Source of the DNA: Microbispora oryzae
Lineage (GTDB): Bacteria; Actinomycetota; Actinomycetes; Streptosporangiales; Streptosporangiaceae
NCBI RefSeq assembly: GCF_017896165.1
Contig: NZ_JAFCNB010000008.1
Span: 1 to 64,000 of the forward strand
Direction: 5' to 3'
DNA length: 64,000 nt
Part shown: positions 8,904-18,078 of the stretch, piece after piece
How the letters are laid out: each line of letters opens with the position of its first letter
Position numbering within the stretch: position 1 is the stretch's first letter
The notes under the pieces: model-generated
What the model saw: the letters and a program-made list of their open reading frames with translations, nothing else
The model's database searches: none
Told to the model about the DNA's origin: nothing
Made by a program: the position numbers and the translations under genes

Positions 8904-10046
8904 ATGATGGAACCTGTGAGCGAGTCCTCCCGAGCCCGAAGACGCATGACCGGCGCGGAGCGGCGTGAGCAGCTGATCCAGATCGGCCGGGCCCTCTTCG
9001 CCGAGAAGGGCTTCGACGGCACCTCCGTCGAAGAGATCGCGGCCACCGCCAAGGTGTCCAAGCCCGTCGTGTACGAGCACTTCGGGGGCAAGGAGGGCAT
9101 CTACGCGGTCGTGATCGACCGGGAGATGCATCGGCTGCTCAGCCTGGTCACGCAGGCGTTGTCGGCCTCACACGCCCTGGTGAAGCTGGAGCGCGCCGCG
9201 CTGGCGCTGCTGCAGTACATCGAGGAGAGCAGCGAGGGGTTCCGCATCCTGGTCCGCGACTCCCACGCCGCGTCGGGCACCGGGACGTTCGCCAGCCTCA
9301 TCTCCGACATCGCCAACCAGGTCGAGGACGTCCTGGCCGACGAGTTCAGGGAGCGCGGCTACGATCCCAAACTCGCGCCCATGTACGCGCAGATGCTCGT
9401 GGGGATGACCGCCCTGACCGGCCAGTGGTGGCTGGAGGAGCGCAAACCCCGCCGCGAGGAGGTCGCGGCCCATCTGGTCAATCTCTCCTGGAACGGGCTG
9501 ACCGGCCTCGACCCGAGTCCCACCCTCACGGCGGCCAGCCGCGGGCTGATCCTGGCCCCCGAAACCCGGCCGGCACGGCCGAGCGAGCGGGAGCTCAAGG
9601 AGCTGGAGAAGGCCCGCGAACGCGAGCTCAAGGAGCAGGAGAAGCTCCGGCGCGAGCAGGAGAAGGCCCGCGAACGGGAGCAGCGCGAGCGGGAGAAGGC
9701 CAGGGAACGCGAGCTCAAGGAGCAGGAGAAGCTCCGGCGCGAGCAGGAGAAGGCCCGCGAACGCGAGGAGCGCGAGCGGGAGAAGGCCAGAGAACGCGAG
9801 GAGCGCGAGGAGCGGGAGAAGGCCAGGCAGCGCGAGCGGGAACGCGCCCGGCAGCGCGAACGCGAGGAGCGCGAGCGGGAGATGCTCGCCGCCCAGGAGC
9901 ACGAACGGCTTCCGCTGGAGGAGCCCGGGCTCGCGGCCCGCACGGCCCACGCCGCCCAGACGAGCAGCCACCCAGGCCACCCAGGCCACCCAGCCGACGC
10001 GGCCCCCGGCGACCCGTCCCGACCAGGCCGGTTAGGAGCGGTCTGA
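8904..10046 (+). CDS. TetR family regulator with long charged helical C-terminal extension
   Basis: The N-terminal TetR DNA-binding domain reads RREQLIQIGRALFAEKGFDGTSVEEIAATAKVSKPVVYEHFGGKEGIYAVVIDRE, followed by a ligand domain. From about residue 230 comes a stretch of roughly 110 residues made almost only of Glu, Arg, Lys, Gln, Ala and Leu (repeats such as EKAREREL and KEQEKLRREQ), then a His/Pro-rich tail. This resembles a single alpha-helix or coiled coil and is not usual for TetR. The reading frame stays open back to a TTG at 8745 through Pro/Ser-rich sequence, so the start is uncertain; ATG 8904, 8907 and 8946 are alternatives. It probably regulates the desaturase. Confidence 0.88.
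   Translation: MMEPVSESSRARRRMTGAERREQLIQIGRALFAEKGFDGTSVEEIAATAKVSKPVVYEHFGGKEGIYAVVIDREMHRLLSLVTQALSASHALVKLERAALALLQYIEESSEGFRILVRDSHAASGTGTFASLISDIANQVEDVLADEFRERGYDPKLAPMYAQMLVGMTALTGQWWLEERKPRREEVAAHLVNLSWNGLTGLDPSPTLTAASRGLILAPETRPARPSERELKELEKARERELKEQEKLRREQEKAREREQREREKARERELKEQEKLRREQEKAREREEREREKAREREEREEREKARQRERERARQREREEREREMLAAQEHERLPLEEPGLAARTAHAAQTSSHPGHPGHPADAAPGDPSRPGRLGAV
9618..9763 (+). repeat. Near-tandem 59-bp direct repeat encoding the charged helix
   Basis: A 59-bp sequence starting gaacgcgagctcaagg at 9618-9676 recurs identically at 9705-9763, an offset of 87 bp or 29 codons, so the frame is kept. The identity at silent positions points to recent internal duplication that lengthened the helix. 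Confidence 0.8.
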
Positions 10047-10072
10047 CGCCGTCTGACGGTTTCGTTGCTGCG

Positions 10073-10082
10073 ACGTTAACGT
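10073..10082. promoter_or_regulatory. Palindrome upstream of ppk
   Basis: ACGTTAACGT is a perfect 10-bp palindrome about 33 bp before the ppk start, in an AT-rich pocket. It could be part of the promoter or an operator. No clear PhoP direct repeats were recognised. Confidence 0.35.
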
Positions 10083-10114
10083 TATCTTCAAGAAACTAGG
10101 GCATATTTCCTTAT

Positions 10115-12202
10115 ATGTCCGCCCAAAGCTCCCCTGCCGCTGACCCGGAGGTGGTCACGCTCCCCGAGCAGGCCCCCCTGCCCTTCGACCGATTCCTCAA
10201 TCGCGAGGAAAGCTGGCTCCAGTTCAACGAGCGCGTACTCGAACTGGCGGAGGACCCCTCGGTCCCCCTCCTCGAACGCGTCCGGTTCCTGGCCATCTTC
10301 GCGAGCAATCTGGACGAGTTCTTCCGGGTCCGTGTCGCGGGGCTCAAACGCCGCATGGCGACGGGACTGTTACTGCGGACCACGAGCGGGCTCAAGCCGA
10401 GCGAGGCGCTGAGCAAGATAGCGACCGTCGCCGACGAGCTGGCCCGCAGGCACGCGACCGTGTTCCACGAACAGCTGTGCCCCCAGCTCGCCGAGGCGGG
10501 CATCGAGATCGTCCGATGGGACGACCTGGCGCGCGAGGAGCGGACCGCGCTGCGCAAGCTGTTCCGTGAGCGGATCAGGCCGGTGCTGACACCGCTGGCG
10601 GTCGACCCCGCTCACCCGTTCCCCTACATCTCGGGTCTCTCGCTGAACCTCGCGGTGACCGTGCGCAACCCCGCCACCAAGAACACCGTCTTCGCCCGGG
10701 TCAAGGTCCCGTCGCAGCTCCCCCGGTTCGTGACCGCGTCGAAGGACCGGTTCGTCCCCATGGAAGATGTGATCTCCGCGCACCTGGGCGAGCTGTTCAA
10801 GGGGATGGAGGTCCTCCAGCATCACGTCTTCCGCGTCACCAGGAACGAGGACCTGGAGATCGACGAGGACGTCACAGAGAACCTCATGAAGGCCCTGGAG
10901 CGGGAGCTGCTGCGGCGCCGCTTCGGCCCGCCGGTGCGGCTGGAGGTCGAGGACACGATCACCCCCGAGGTTCTCGACCTGCTCGTGGAGGAGCTGGGCG
11001 TCTCCGGCCACGAGATCTACCGGGTGCCCGGCCCGCTCGACCTGACCGGGCTGCACGCCATCGCCGACCTCGACCGTCCCGAGCTGAGCTTCCGCCCGTT
11101 CGTGCCGGGCGAGGCGGTGAGCGCCGAGGACGACCTGTTCTCCGTGCTGCGCGAGCGGGACGTCCTGGTGCATCACCCGTACGACTCGTTCGCCACGAGC
11201 GTGCAGCGGTTCGTCGAGGAGGCGGCGGCCGACCCCGACGTCCTGGCGATCAAGCAGACGCTCTACCGGACCAGCGGCGACTCCCCCATCGTCGACGCGC
11301 TGATCGACGCGGCCGAGGCCGGCAAGCAGGTCGTGGTCGTGGTGGAGATCAAGGCCAGGTTCGACGAGCACGCCAACATCTCCTGGGCGCGCAAGCTGGA
11401 GACGGCCGGCTGCCACGTCGTCTACGGCGTGGTCGGCCTGAAGACCCACTGCAAGCTCGCGATGGTCGTGCGGCAGGAGGCGGGCGGCGAACTGCGGCGC
11501 TACTGCCACATCGGCACCGGCAACTACAACCCCAAGACCGCGCGGCACTACGAGGACTTCGGGCTCCTCACGGCTGACCGGCAGGTCGGCGAGGACGTCA
11601 CCGACCTGTTCATCCACCTGACCGGATACTCCCGCCAGTCGGAGTACCGCCGGCTGCTGGTCGCGCCCGACTCCCTCAGGCAGGGACTGCTGACCAGGAT
11701 CGAGCAGGAGATCGCACACCGGCGGGCGGGCCGTCCCGCGCGGATCCGCATCAAGACCAACTCGCTGGTCGACGAGCCGATCATCGACGCGCTCTACCGG
11801 GCCTCCCAGGCGGGCGTGCCGGTCGACGCGTGGGTGCGCGGGATCTGCACGCTGCGGCCGGGCGTCCCCGGCCTGTCGGAGAACATCCGGGTCCGCAGCG
11901 TCCTCGGCCGGTTCCTGGAGCACTCGCGGATCTACGAGTTCGGCGCCGGGCGCCGTCCGGAGATCTGGATCGGCAGCGCCGACCTCATGCGGCGCAACCT
12001 CGACCGGCGGGTCGAGGCGCTGGTGAAGGTCTCCAGCCCGCAGCACCGCAAGTACCTCTCCGACCTGCTCGACCTCGCCATGAGAGACGACACCACGGCG
12101 TGGACGCTCGACTCCGAGGGCAAGTGGCTGCGCCACCGCGGGGAGATCGACCTGCAGCACCACCTGATCGGGAGCAGGCGGTGGCGCACCGTGGACGACT
12201 AG
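10115..12202 (+). CDS. ppk: Polyphosphate kinase 1
   Basis: 695 residues with the full Ppk1 layout: an N-terminal domain with [20 protein letters not shown], a head domain, and two phospholipase-D-like C-terminal domains. These show [12 protein letters not shown], the active-site His region [13 protein letters not shown], and [10 protein letters not shown]. It reversibly polymerises the gamma-phosphate of ATP into polyphosphate. The next gene, mutT1, follows after only 3 bp, the same arrangement as in mycobacteria. Confidence 0.97.
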   Translation: MSAQSSPAADPEVVTLPEQAPLPFDRFLNREESWLQFNERVLELAEDPSVPLLERVRFLAIFASNLDEFFRVRVAGLKRRMATGLLLRTTSGLKPSEALSKIATVADELARRHATVFHEQLCPQLAEAGIEIVRWDDLAREERTALRKLFRERIRPVLTPLAVDPAHPFPYISGLSLNLAVTVRNPATKNTVFARVKVPSQLPRFVTASKDRFVPMEDVISAHLGELFKGMEVLQHHVFRVTRNEDLEIDEDVTENLMKALERELLRRRFGPPVRLEVEDTITPEVLDLLVEELGVSGHEIYRVPGPLDLTGLHAIADLDRPELSFRPFVPGEAVSAEDDLFSVLRERDVLVHHPYDSFATSVQRFVEEAAADPDVLAIKQTLYRTSGDSPIVDALIDAAEAGKQVVVVVEIKARFDEHANISWARKLETAGCHVVYGVVGLKTHCKLAMVVRQEAGGELRRYCHIGTGNYNPKTARHYEDFGLLTADRQVGEDVTDLFIHLTGYSRQSEYRRLLVAPDSLRQGLLTRIEQEIAHRRAGRPARIRIKTNSLVDEPIIDALYRASQAGVPVDAWVRGICTLRPGVPGLSENIRVRSVLGRFLEHSRIYEFGAGRRPEIWIGSADLMRRNLDRRVEALVKVSSPQHRKYLSDLLDLAMRDDTTAWTLDSEGKWLRHRGEIDLQHHLIGSRRWRTVDD

Positions 12203-12205
12203 CGC

Positions 12206-13126
12206 GTGAGCGAGGCGGACGGGATGCCGACGAACATGATCCGGGCCGCTGGTGCCGTGGTCTGGCGGGGGGACGAGGCGGCCCCGGAGGTCGCCCTCGT
12301 CCACCGGCCCAGATATGACGACTGGAGCCTGCCGAAGGGCAAGCTCCAGCCGGGGGAGCACGTCGTCGCGGCCGCGCTGCGCGAGGTGGCCGAGGAGACC
12401 GGCCTCGACGTGGTGCTGGGCCGCGCGCTGCCGCCCGTCCACTACATGCGGGACGGGCGGCTGAAGCGGGTCGACTACTGGACCGCCCGCGTGGCGGACG
12501 ACCCGTCCCGCGACGGCCCATCCAGGGACGCCGCCTCCCATGCGCCGGACGAGGTCGACGAGGTGGCCTGGTTCCCCGTGGAGGAGGCGCGGCGGCGGGT
12601 GACGTACCGGTGGGACGCCGACCTGCTGGGCACGCTCACCGCGGCGCCGCTCGTCACCACCCCGCTGATCTTCGTACGGCACGCGCTGGCCGGGTCACGG
12701 CAGGAGTGGCGGGGCGACGACGACCTCCGGCCGCTCGATCGCCGGGGACGGGCCCAGGCCCGGACGCTCGCGGACGTCCTCCGCGCTTACCGGCCCGGCG
12801 TCCTGGTGACCTCGCCCAGCCTGCGCTGCGTCCAGACCGTGGAGCCGTACGCGGACCTGACCGGCCGGGAGCCGCGCCGGGAGGCGGCCCTGTCGGAGAG
12901 CGGCTTCGACCCGGCCGAGGCCGACCGCGTCGTACGCGATCTGGCCGCCTCCGGAGAGGCGGCCGTCGTGTGCAGCCACGGCAAGGTCCTGCCGCATCTG
13001 CTCGCCCTCGCGTACGGCCGGCCGCCGGCCGACGCCAACCTCGCCAAGGGCGGCCTGGCAGTCTTCAACCGGGTGCCGAACCGGGCAGGCGGCCGGGTCG
13101 TCACCGTGGAGCGCTACCTCACGTGA
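12206..13126 (+). CDS. mutT1: MutT1-like Nudix hydrolase fused to a histidine phosphatase domain
   Basis: 306 residues. The N-terminal Nudix box lies in GEHVVAAALREVAEETGLDV. The C-terminal domain (from about residue 150) is a SixA/phosphoglycerate-mutase-like phosphatase, with the phospho-accepting His in FVRHALAG, TSPSLRCVQTVEP and a second His in VVCSHGKVLPH. Mycobacterial MutT1 has this fusion and hydrolyses 8-oxo-dGTP and diadenosine polyphosphates. GTG 12206 lies 3 bp after ppk; ATG 12224 is an alternative start. The 3' end overlaps the convergent CHAD gene by 8 bp. Confidence 0.9.
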   Translation: MSEADGMPTNMIRAAGAVVWRGDEAAPEVALVHRPRYDDWSLPKGKLQPGEHVVAAALREVAEETGLDVVLGRALPPVHYMRDGRLKRVDYWTARVADDPSRDGPSRDAASHAPDEVDEVAWFPVEEARRRVTYRWDADLLGTLTAAPLVTTPLIFVRHALAGSRQEWRGDDDLRPLDRRGRAQARTLADVLRAYRPGVLVTSPSLRCVQTVEPYADLTGREPRREAALSESGFDPAEADRVVRDLAASGEAAVVCSHGKVLPHLLALAYGRPPADANLAKGGLAVFNRVPNRAGGRVVTVERYLT

Positions 13127-14567
13127 CCGAGGCCCAGACCGCGGGGAACTCGGTGTGGGCGCGGATCGCCTCCATCCGCTCGATCCCGGCGAGCACGCCG
13201 TAGGTGAAGGTGTCCTCCCCCGCCTGCCGCGCGGTCTCGGCCTCGCGCAGCAGCACCTCCTGGGCGACGACGCCGTCCTGGTGACGTCCCAGGACCTCCT
13301 GCACGGTCTCCGCCCGTCGCGCCTTCGCGTCCATGCCGACGGCCTCGGCCGTGTAGCGGGCCCGCTTCGCCGCCTTGCGCACCTCGTGCATCGCGGTCTC
13401 GCGCTCCTCCCCCTCCAGCGCCTGGGCGGTGTCGTACGCGCGGACGACCCGCGACCAGCCCTTGTCCACGATCTTCGGCAGCACCTTGGCGGCGTCCTTG
13501 ACGGCGAGGGCGGTCAGCGGCGGATCGGCCACCAGCGCGTCGAGGGCGTCGAGCAGCGCGAAGTAGCGGTCGCCGCTGAGCGTCTCCCTGATGCGCCCGT
13601 ACGCCTCCTGCTCGCGGGCCAGCAGGTCCTCCCCGAGCCGCCGGCGGACCGGCCCGGCGACCAGTGCGGGTTCGAGGCCGTCGAGCCGCTTCGCGAGGCG
13701 GGCGCGGATGACCTCCAGGTCGCGCGCCTCGCCGAGCACCTCGCCCAGCCACTTGAGCTCACCCTGGAGCTCCTCGGTGTCCGGCACCACGCGCCTGAAC
13801 GCCTTGAGCGCGCTGCGCAGCCGCCGGGAGGCCACCCTGGCCTGGTGGACCGCGTCCTCCTCGGCCAGCCGCACCTGCGGGTCCTGCGCCGCCAGGGCGT
13901 TCACCTGGGACCGCAGGTAGCCGACGACGGCCTCGCCCGCGGAGCCGGGCTCCGGCCGCACCTGCGGCCGGATCGGAATCTCACCGAGCAGGCGCGCCAG
14001 CTTGCTGGCCGCCGGCGAGGGGGTGGCCCCGGCCTTGCGCAGGCGCTTGGACACGCGCCGCAGCACGTCCTCGCCGCCGTCCTTGAGCTCTGCCTCCACC
14101 TCACGCCAGCGCCGTACGACGGGCTCGTCGCCGAAGACGGTCCCCTTGACCCGGTCGTCGGCCACCTCGACCAGCACCGTCTCGTCCGAGCCGAGCAGCT
14201 TGGTGACTCCGCGGCGCGTCTCCAGCTGAGCCACCGGCGCCAGCGGAGCACCACGGGTGTACGCGAGGACGAGCTGCGCAAGCTCGGCGGGAACGATCTT
14301 GGCGCTCCTGGTCAGCGGGAACTGGATCTCCTTTCTGCCGCCCTTGGCCCTGGGCAGCTTGAGGTGCCAGCCCGCGTCCTCCCCGCCGCGGCGCCGGCGC
14401 AGCGTGACGCCGCGGGCGGCCAGCCGGAGGTCGGGAGTGTCGAAGTAGATGGCCACGAGCTGGCTGCTGAGCGCGTGGTAGACGTCGGCGCAGCCCTTCA
14501 CGCCGGCCAGGTCGGGCACCGCGAACTCGGCCGGCACGTCGAACTTGTCCTCGATTTCGATCGGCAC
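13119..14567 (-). CDS. CYTH and CHAD domain protein
   Basis: 482 residues. The N-terminal CYTH domain begins MPIEIEDKFDVP, with the ExExK-type start of the triphosphate tunnel fold and alternating acidic/basic strands to about residue 195. The C-terminal part is a CHAD helical domain with conserved histidines and basic residues (VHQARVASRRLRSALKAFRR; TAMHEVRKAAKRARYTAEAV). CHAD domains bind polyphosphate and CYTH domains bind triphosphates, so the location beside ppk and mutT1 suggests a role in polyphosphate or triphosphate metabolism. Confidence 0.9.
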   Translation of the reverse strand: MPIEIEDKFDVPAEFAVPDLAGVKGCADVYHALSSQLVAIYFDTPDLRLAARGVTLRRRRGGEDAGWHLKLPRAKGGRKEIQFPLTRSAKIVPAELAQLVLAYTRGAPLAPVAQLETRRGVTKLLGSDETVLVEVADDRVKGTVFGDEPVVRRWREVEAELKDGGEDVLRRVSKRLRKAGATPSPAASKLARLLGEIPIRPQVRPEPGSAGEAVVGYLRSQVNALAAQDPQVRLAEEDAVHQARVASRRLRSALKAFRRVVPDTEELQGELKWLGEVLGEARDLEVIRARLAKRLDGLEPALVAGPVRRRLGEDLLAREQEAYGRIRETLSGDRYFALLDALDALVADPPLTALAVKDAAKVLPKIVDKGWSRVVRAYDTAQALEGEERETAMHEVRKAAKRARYTAEAVGMDAKARRAETVQEVLGRHQDGVVAQEVLLREAETARQAGEDTFTYGVLAGIERMEAIRAHTEFPAVWASVT

Positions 14568-14713
14568 GAGTACTCCCTATCTGAACGGATTTCTACCTAT
14601 TTATGGCCATAGTGCCACGCGAAGGTAAACAGATCCGGAGTCAATGATCAGCGGCGAAAGCCCTCGGTTGCCCGACGTCGTTCTGCATGGTCATTCGCAC
14701 GTCATTCGCACGG

Positions 14714-15478
14714 TCATTCCGTACGCCTGGCGACCACGAAGATCCGCCGAAACGGGAACGGCGTGCCGTACGGGCGCTGCGGATACGCCTCGCGCAGGAC
14801 CCGGGCGCAGTCCCCGAGGAACGCCTCACGGCGGCCGGGGGCCAGGCGGTCGAGCATCGGCCGCAGGGCGGTGCCCTTGATCCATCCGAGCACCGCGTCG
14901 CCTCCGGCCAGCACGTGGACGTAGGTGGTCTCCCACGCGTCGACCGCGCAGCCGAGCCCGGCGAGCAGTCCGACGTACTCGGCGGGGTCCCCGACCGGCG
15001 TCCCTCGCGGCAGGTCGCCGAGCTCGTCCCGCCAGGTGGTGCGGCACAGCTCCCGGATCGCGGCGTGACTCGGCGCCGCGAAGTTGCCGGGCACCTGGAA
15101 GGCGAGCCAGCCGCCCTCCGTCAGGTGACCGGCCCACCGGGACAGCAGCTCGCGGTGCTCCGGCAGCCACTGGAGAAGGGCGTTCGAGACGATGACGTCG
15201 ACCGGCCGGGGCGGGCGCCAGTCGCGGACGTCCGCCACCTCGAAGGAGGGGCCGGCCGGCGGGGCGGCGAGCATGGCCGGGGAGGAGTCGACACCGTGCA
15301 CCGCCGCCGTGGGCCAGCGCTCGCACAGGGTGGCGGTCAGTTCGCCCGTGCCGCAGCCGAGGTCGGCGACGTAGCCGGGAGACTCGGCGCGCACCCGGCT
15401 CACCAGCTCGAAGAACGGGCGCGACCGCTCCGCCGCGAAGTGGTTGTATACGGCCGGTTCCCAGAAGTCGGCGGCCAT
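14714..15478 (-). CDS. Trans-aconitate 2-methyltransferase-like SAM methyltransferase
   Basis: 254 residues. It starts MAADFWEPAVYNHFAAERSRPFFELV and carries the SAM-binding motif VADLGCGTGELTATL with the later DVIVSNALLQWLPEH segment, matching the Tam family. Start at 15478 is chosen because GGAGGG lies at proper spacing just upstream; the longer TTG-initiated form would use that sequence as coding. It is divergent from a MarR gene, with operator-like palindromes between them. Confidence 0.85.
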   Translation of the reverse strand: MAADFWEPAVYNHFAAERSRPFFELVSRVRAESPGYVADLGCGTGELTATLCERWPTAAVHGVDSSPAMLAAPPAGPSFEVADVRDWRPPRPVDVIVSNALLQWLPEHRELLSRWAGHLTEGGWLAFQVPGNFAAPSHAAIRELCRTTWRDELGDLPRGTPVGDPAEYVGLLAGLGCAVDAWETTYVHVLAGGDAVLGWIKGTALRPMLDRLAPGRREAFLGDCARVLREAYPQRPYGTPFPFRRIFVVARRTE

Positions 15479-15491
15479 CCATCCCTCCAAC

Positions 15492-15544
15492 TATCTTGAC
15501 GTCAAGATAAGGCATATCGCCACAGATATCTCGATGTCAAGACA
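15492..15544. promoter_or_regulatory. Tandem MarR-type operators between tam-like gene and marR
   Basis: Site 1 (15492-15509) is the perfect 18-bp palindrome TATCTTGACGTCAAGATA. Site 2 (15527-15544), TATCTCGATGTCAAGACA, matches it at 15 of 18 positions and starts 35 bp further on. Both lie in the 80-bp divergent promoter region and overlap TTGAC-like -35 elements, so the MarR protein probably represses both genes. Confidence 0.8.
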
Positions 15545-15558
15545 GCTAGACTCGGGGC

Positions 15559-16083
15559 ATGACCCAATCACGACCCGTCGAGGACGAGGTGGACCGGCTG
15601 GTCGCGGCCTGGCGGCAGGAGCGTCCCGATCTGGACGTGACCCCACTGGAGGTACTGAGCCGGGTGTCCCGGCTCAGCAGGCACCTGGAGCGCGAGCGGC
15701 GCGCCGCGTTCGCCGACCACGGCGTCGAGTCGTGGGAGTTCGACGTCCTGACGGCCCTGCGCCGGTCGGGCGAGCCGTACGAACTGAGCCCCGGCGCCCT
15801 GCTGCGCGCGACGCTGGTCACCTCGGGCACGATGACGAACCGGATCGACCGCCTGACCGCCGCCGGGCTGGTGGTCCGGCGCCCCGATCCCGAGGACCGG
15901 CGCGGCGTGCTCGTCCGGCTCACCCCCACGGGCCTGGAGCGAGTGGACGCCGCGTTCGCCGACCTGTTGCGGCGCGAGCGGGAACTGCTCGCCGGTCTGG
16001 GACAGCATGAGCAGCAGGTCCTCGCCGACCTGCTGCGCACGCTGCTTGTCCCTTTTGACGCCTCCGACAGTGGAGTGCAGTAG
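15559..16083 (+). CDS. MarR family transcriptional regulator
   Basis: 174 residues. The winged-helix domain is clear: FDVLTALRRSGEPYELSPGALLRATLVTSGTMTNRIDRLTAAGLVVRRPDPEDRRGVLVRLTPTGLERVDAAF, with the DPEDRRGV wing tip typical of MarR. Start ATG at 15559 has no obvious ribosome site and may be leaderless or nearly so. It probably controls itself and the divergent methyltransferase through the tandem palindromes in front of it. Confidence 0.92.
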   Translation: MTQSRPVEDEVDRLVAAWRQERPDLDVTPLEVLSRVSRLSRHLERERRAAFADHGVESWEFDVLTALRRSGEPYELSPGALLRATLVTSGTMTNRIDRLTAAGLVVRRPDPEDRRGVLVRLTPTGLERVDAAFADLLRRERELLAGLGQHEQQVLADLLRTLLVPFDASDSGVQ

Positions 16084-16181
16084 CCTCTGCCCCGCGCGAT
16101 CGCGTCCACACCCGATCCGCCGCCCCGATCACCCGGCCGGATCTGACGAGGTGACGGCCGCTTCCGGTTTCGGTCTCCCGT

Positions 16182-16197
16182 TGTGATTCGGCTCACA
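16182..16197. promoter_or_regulatory. Crp-type site upstream of protein A
   Basis: TGTGATTCGGCTCACA exactly fits the Crp/cAMP-receptor consensus TGTGA-N6-TCACA. Its centre is about 241 bp upstream of the TTG start at 16431. A matching site at similar distance precedes the paralogue. Confidence 0.75.
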
Positions 16198-16339
16198 CAG
16201 GAGAGAAAACGGTCCCTTACCCGCTGTCACGGCGCCCCGCCGGCGAGTGGTGTTGATCAGGGAGAACACCGGGACCAGGCCAGAGGCACACTCACAGGTT
16301 CACAGCCGTCTGCCCCAGAACGCTCAGGATTCTCCTACT

Positions 16340-16430
16340 TTCCAAGGTTTTTCTCAGATAACTTGCTTCACGTTCCTTTACTGACGCTTGAGGCGCAAGT
16401 GACGCCTCACGACAGACCAGGGAGATCCTG
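16340..16430 (+). promoter_or_regulatory. Conserved promoter and leader of protein A
   Basis: The segment TTTCTCAGATAACTT, then GTTCCTTTACTGACG, then CGCAAGTGACGCCTCACG and a short ribosome-site block (accagggag) is nearly repeated in front of the paralogue. The leader can form the small stem GGCG-caagtga-CGCC. The GATAAC/TATAAC element is a plausible -10. Confidence 0.6.
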
Positions 16431-18020
16431 TTGAAGCGCTCGCTCGCTCTGGGCGGTATCGCGGCCGGCCTCCTGGCCTCCGCGGTGGTCGCCACCCCCG
16501 CTCACGCCTCTGACTCCATCCACTCCGTGGCCCTGGCCAACACGCCCTTCGCGGCGAAGCAGGTGGCCAGCTTCTGGTTCTCCGAGCACATGGCCAACCT
16601 GGTCAACGCGACGCCGTACGACGTCGAGACCAAGGTGAACGCCAAGCACGTGTCCGGAGGCGGCCCGGCGGCCAGCACCAAGCCGGGTACCGTGCCGGCG
16701 ATCGGCGACGAGAAGAAGAGCACCTCGACGTCGAAGAACGTCAACCTGCCCAAGACCTCGGGCAAGGTGTTCTTCATCGGCGGCGACGGCCGTCCGCACT
16801 GGTGCACCGCCACCTCTGTGCAGTCGCAGTACCACAACCTCGTGGCGACCGCGGGACACTGCGTGTACGACACGGAGAGCAACCGCGAGACCCTCGACAA
16901 GTGGGTCTTCGTCCCCGGCTACTACCAGGGCAAGACCCCGTGGGGCATCTACGTCGGTAAGACGGCGTTCACGCACTACGACTACGACGTCTACGAGGAC
17001 GGCGACCGCGACTACGCGTTCGTGACCGTCTACAACGGCGTCCTGCCGACCAGCGCGGGCGTCGACACCTACGAGAAGGTGTGGCAGACCAAGTCGCAGG
17101 CGTGGCGTGACAAGTTCCGCCTCGAGCACGACAAGACGACGGTCTGGTCGAAGGTCGAGATCACCCCCGTCCCCGGCAGGCGTCTCGTCCCGGTGGGCAC
17201 CCCCGAGTCGAAGAAGTTCCAGATCTCGCTCTGGGACTTCAGCAAGGCCAACTTCGGCAAGGACCCGAAGGGCGACGGCCCGTTCGACGCGCGGACCGGC
17301 GTCGACACCCGCGAGATCCCGGCGTTCGTGTACCGCTCGAACCGCGACTCGTACTACGACGCCAAGACCCAGACGCTCTACTTCCGGACGAAGGTCGAGA
17401 ACCAGCCTGCCCCGGTCGCGAGCCCGAGCCCGAGTGCGAGCGCCTCGCCCACCGCCAGCGCCTCGCCCACCGCGACGCCGACCGTCGAGAGCATCCCCAA
17501 CCAGGGGCCCGCGTACAAGTACTTCAAGCGGACCTTCTGGGGCAACTACGACGTCGACTACAAGGTCAGCGGCAAGGTCTTCGGTATCGGTCTGAAGGAC
17601 GTGGGTCGCCTCGGTGACAACGTCGGTGGTCAGGGTCTGGCCTACAACCAGAAGATCGGCAGCTCGGTCTTCGTGTTCGGCTACCCGAGCGGGTCGCACC
17701 CGGACGGCAACCACGCCTACACCGGCAAGACCCTCAAGTGGTCGTACGGCAAGACCTTCAAGGCCTCGTCCTCCGCGATCAAGGCCGAGGAACTCGTGGG
17801 CGTGAAGTCCTCCTTCACCGGTGAGGGCTCCATCGGTTCCTCGTGGCTGCTGCAGTACAAGACCTCGCGTCGTCTCGGCTACCTGAACGGCGTGACCATC
17901 GGTGTCTCCGACACCGACAAGAACGGCCGCATCGACACCAGCGTCTCCCCGTACTTCGACGGCGAGACCTACGGCGTCTACAAGTCGGCCGCGTCGCTCT
18001 GGTCCGGGAAGATCGTCTGA
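16431..18020 (+). CDS. Secreted trypsin-like fold protein A (probable inactive protease)
   Basis: 529 residues from a TTG start with GGGAG upstream. A signal peptide is clear: MKRSLALGG, a hydrophobic core, and an ATPAHA cleavage site. The chymotrypsin-like elements are the disulfide-type Cys pair around WCTATSV...ATAGHCVYD with catalytic His143, and DRDYAFV with Asp194. Where the family has G-x-S-G-G-P-W, this protein has G-S-I-G-S-S-W (about 466-472), so the catalytic serine appears to be Ile468. A Ser/Ala/Pro/Thr linker lies at about residues 327-350. The C-terminal ~140 residues are nearly identical to the convergent paralogue. Confidence 0.85.
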   Translation: MKRSLALGGIAAGLLASAVVATPAHASDSIHSVALANTPFAAKQVASFWFSEHMANLVNATPYDVETKVNAKHVSGGGPAASTKPGTVPAIGDEKKSTSTSKNVNLPKTSGKVFFIGGDGRPHWCTATSVQSQYHNLVATAGHCVYDTESNRETLDKWVFVPGYYQGKTPWGIYVGKTAFTHYDYDVYEDGDRDYAFVTVYNGVLPTSAGVDTYEKVWQTKSQAWRDKFRLEHDKTTVWSKVEITPVPGRRLVPVGTPESKKFQISLWDFSKANFGKDPKGDGPFDARTGVDTREIPAFVYRSNRDSYYDAKTQTLYFRTKVENQPAPVASPSPSASASPTASASPTATPTVESIPNQGPAYKYFKRTFWGNYDVDYKVSGKVFGIGLKDVGRLGDNVGGQGLAYNQKIGSSVFVFGYPSGSHPDGNHAYTGKTLKWSYGKTFKASSSAIKAEELVGVKSSFTGEGSIGSSWLLQYKTSRRLGYLNGVTIGVSDTDKNGRIDTSVSPYFDGETYGVYKSAASLWSGKIV

Positions 18021-18049
18021 TCTGACCGCTCGTAGCACCTGATTCACGG

Positions 18050-18078
18050 AAGGGCCCGGCATCCAGCCGGGCCCTTTC
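18050..18078 (+). terminator. Rho-independent terminator of protein A
   Basis: Hairpin AAGGGCCCGGC / GCCGGGCCCTT with a 5-nt loop (atcca), running into TTT, placed 30 bp after the stop codon. Confidence 0.85.

Larger units (their letters stand above)
16084..16430. other. Long upstream region of secreted trypsin-fold protein A
   Basis: No gene seen. It contains a Crp-type palindrome (16182-16197), a gatcaggg-type block near 16255 shared with the paralogue, an AT-rich promoter segment near 16340-16375, and a leader that is nearly identical in the paralogue. Confidence 0.6.

Noticed and set aside
10047-10114. PhoP box upstream of ppk
   Set aside because: ppk is PhoP-controlled in some streptomycetes, but no GTTCACC-type direct repeats were found here, only an ACGTTAACGT palindrome.
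10370-12682. Long minus-strand open frame (about 770 codons) opposite ppk and mutT1
   Set aside because: Shadow of high-GC genes; composition is typical of antisense frames (Val/Arg/His/Pro rich) and both real genes on the plus strand have clear family signatures.
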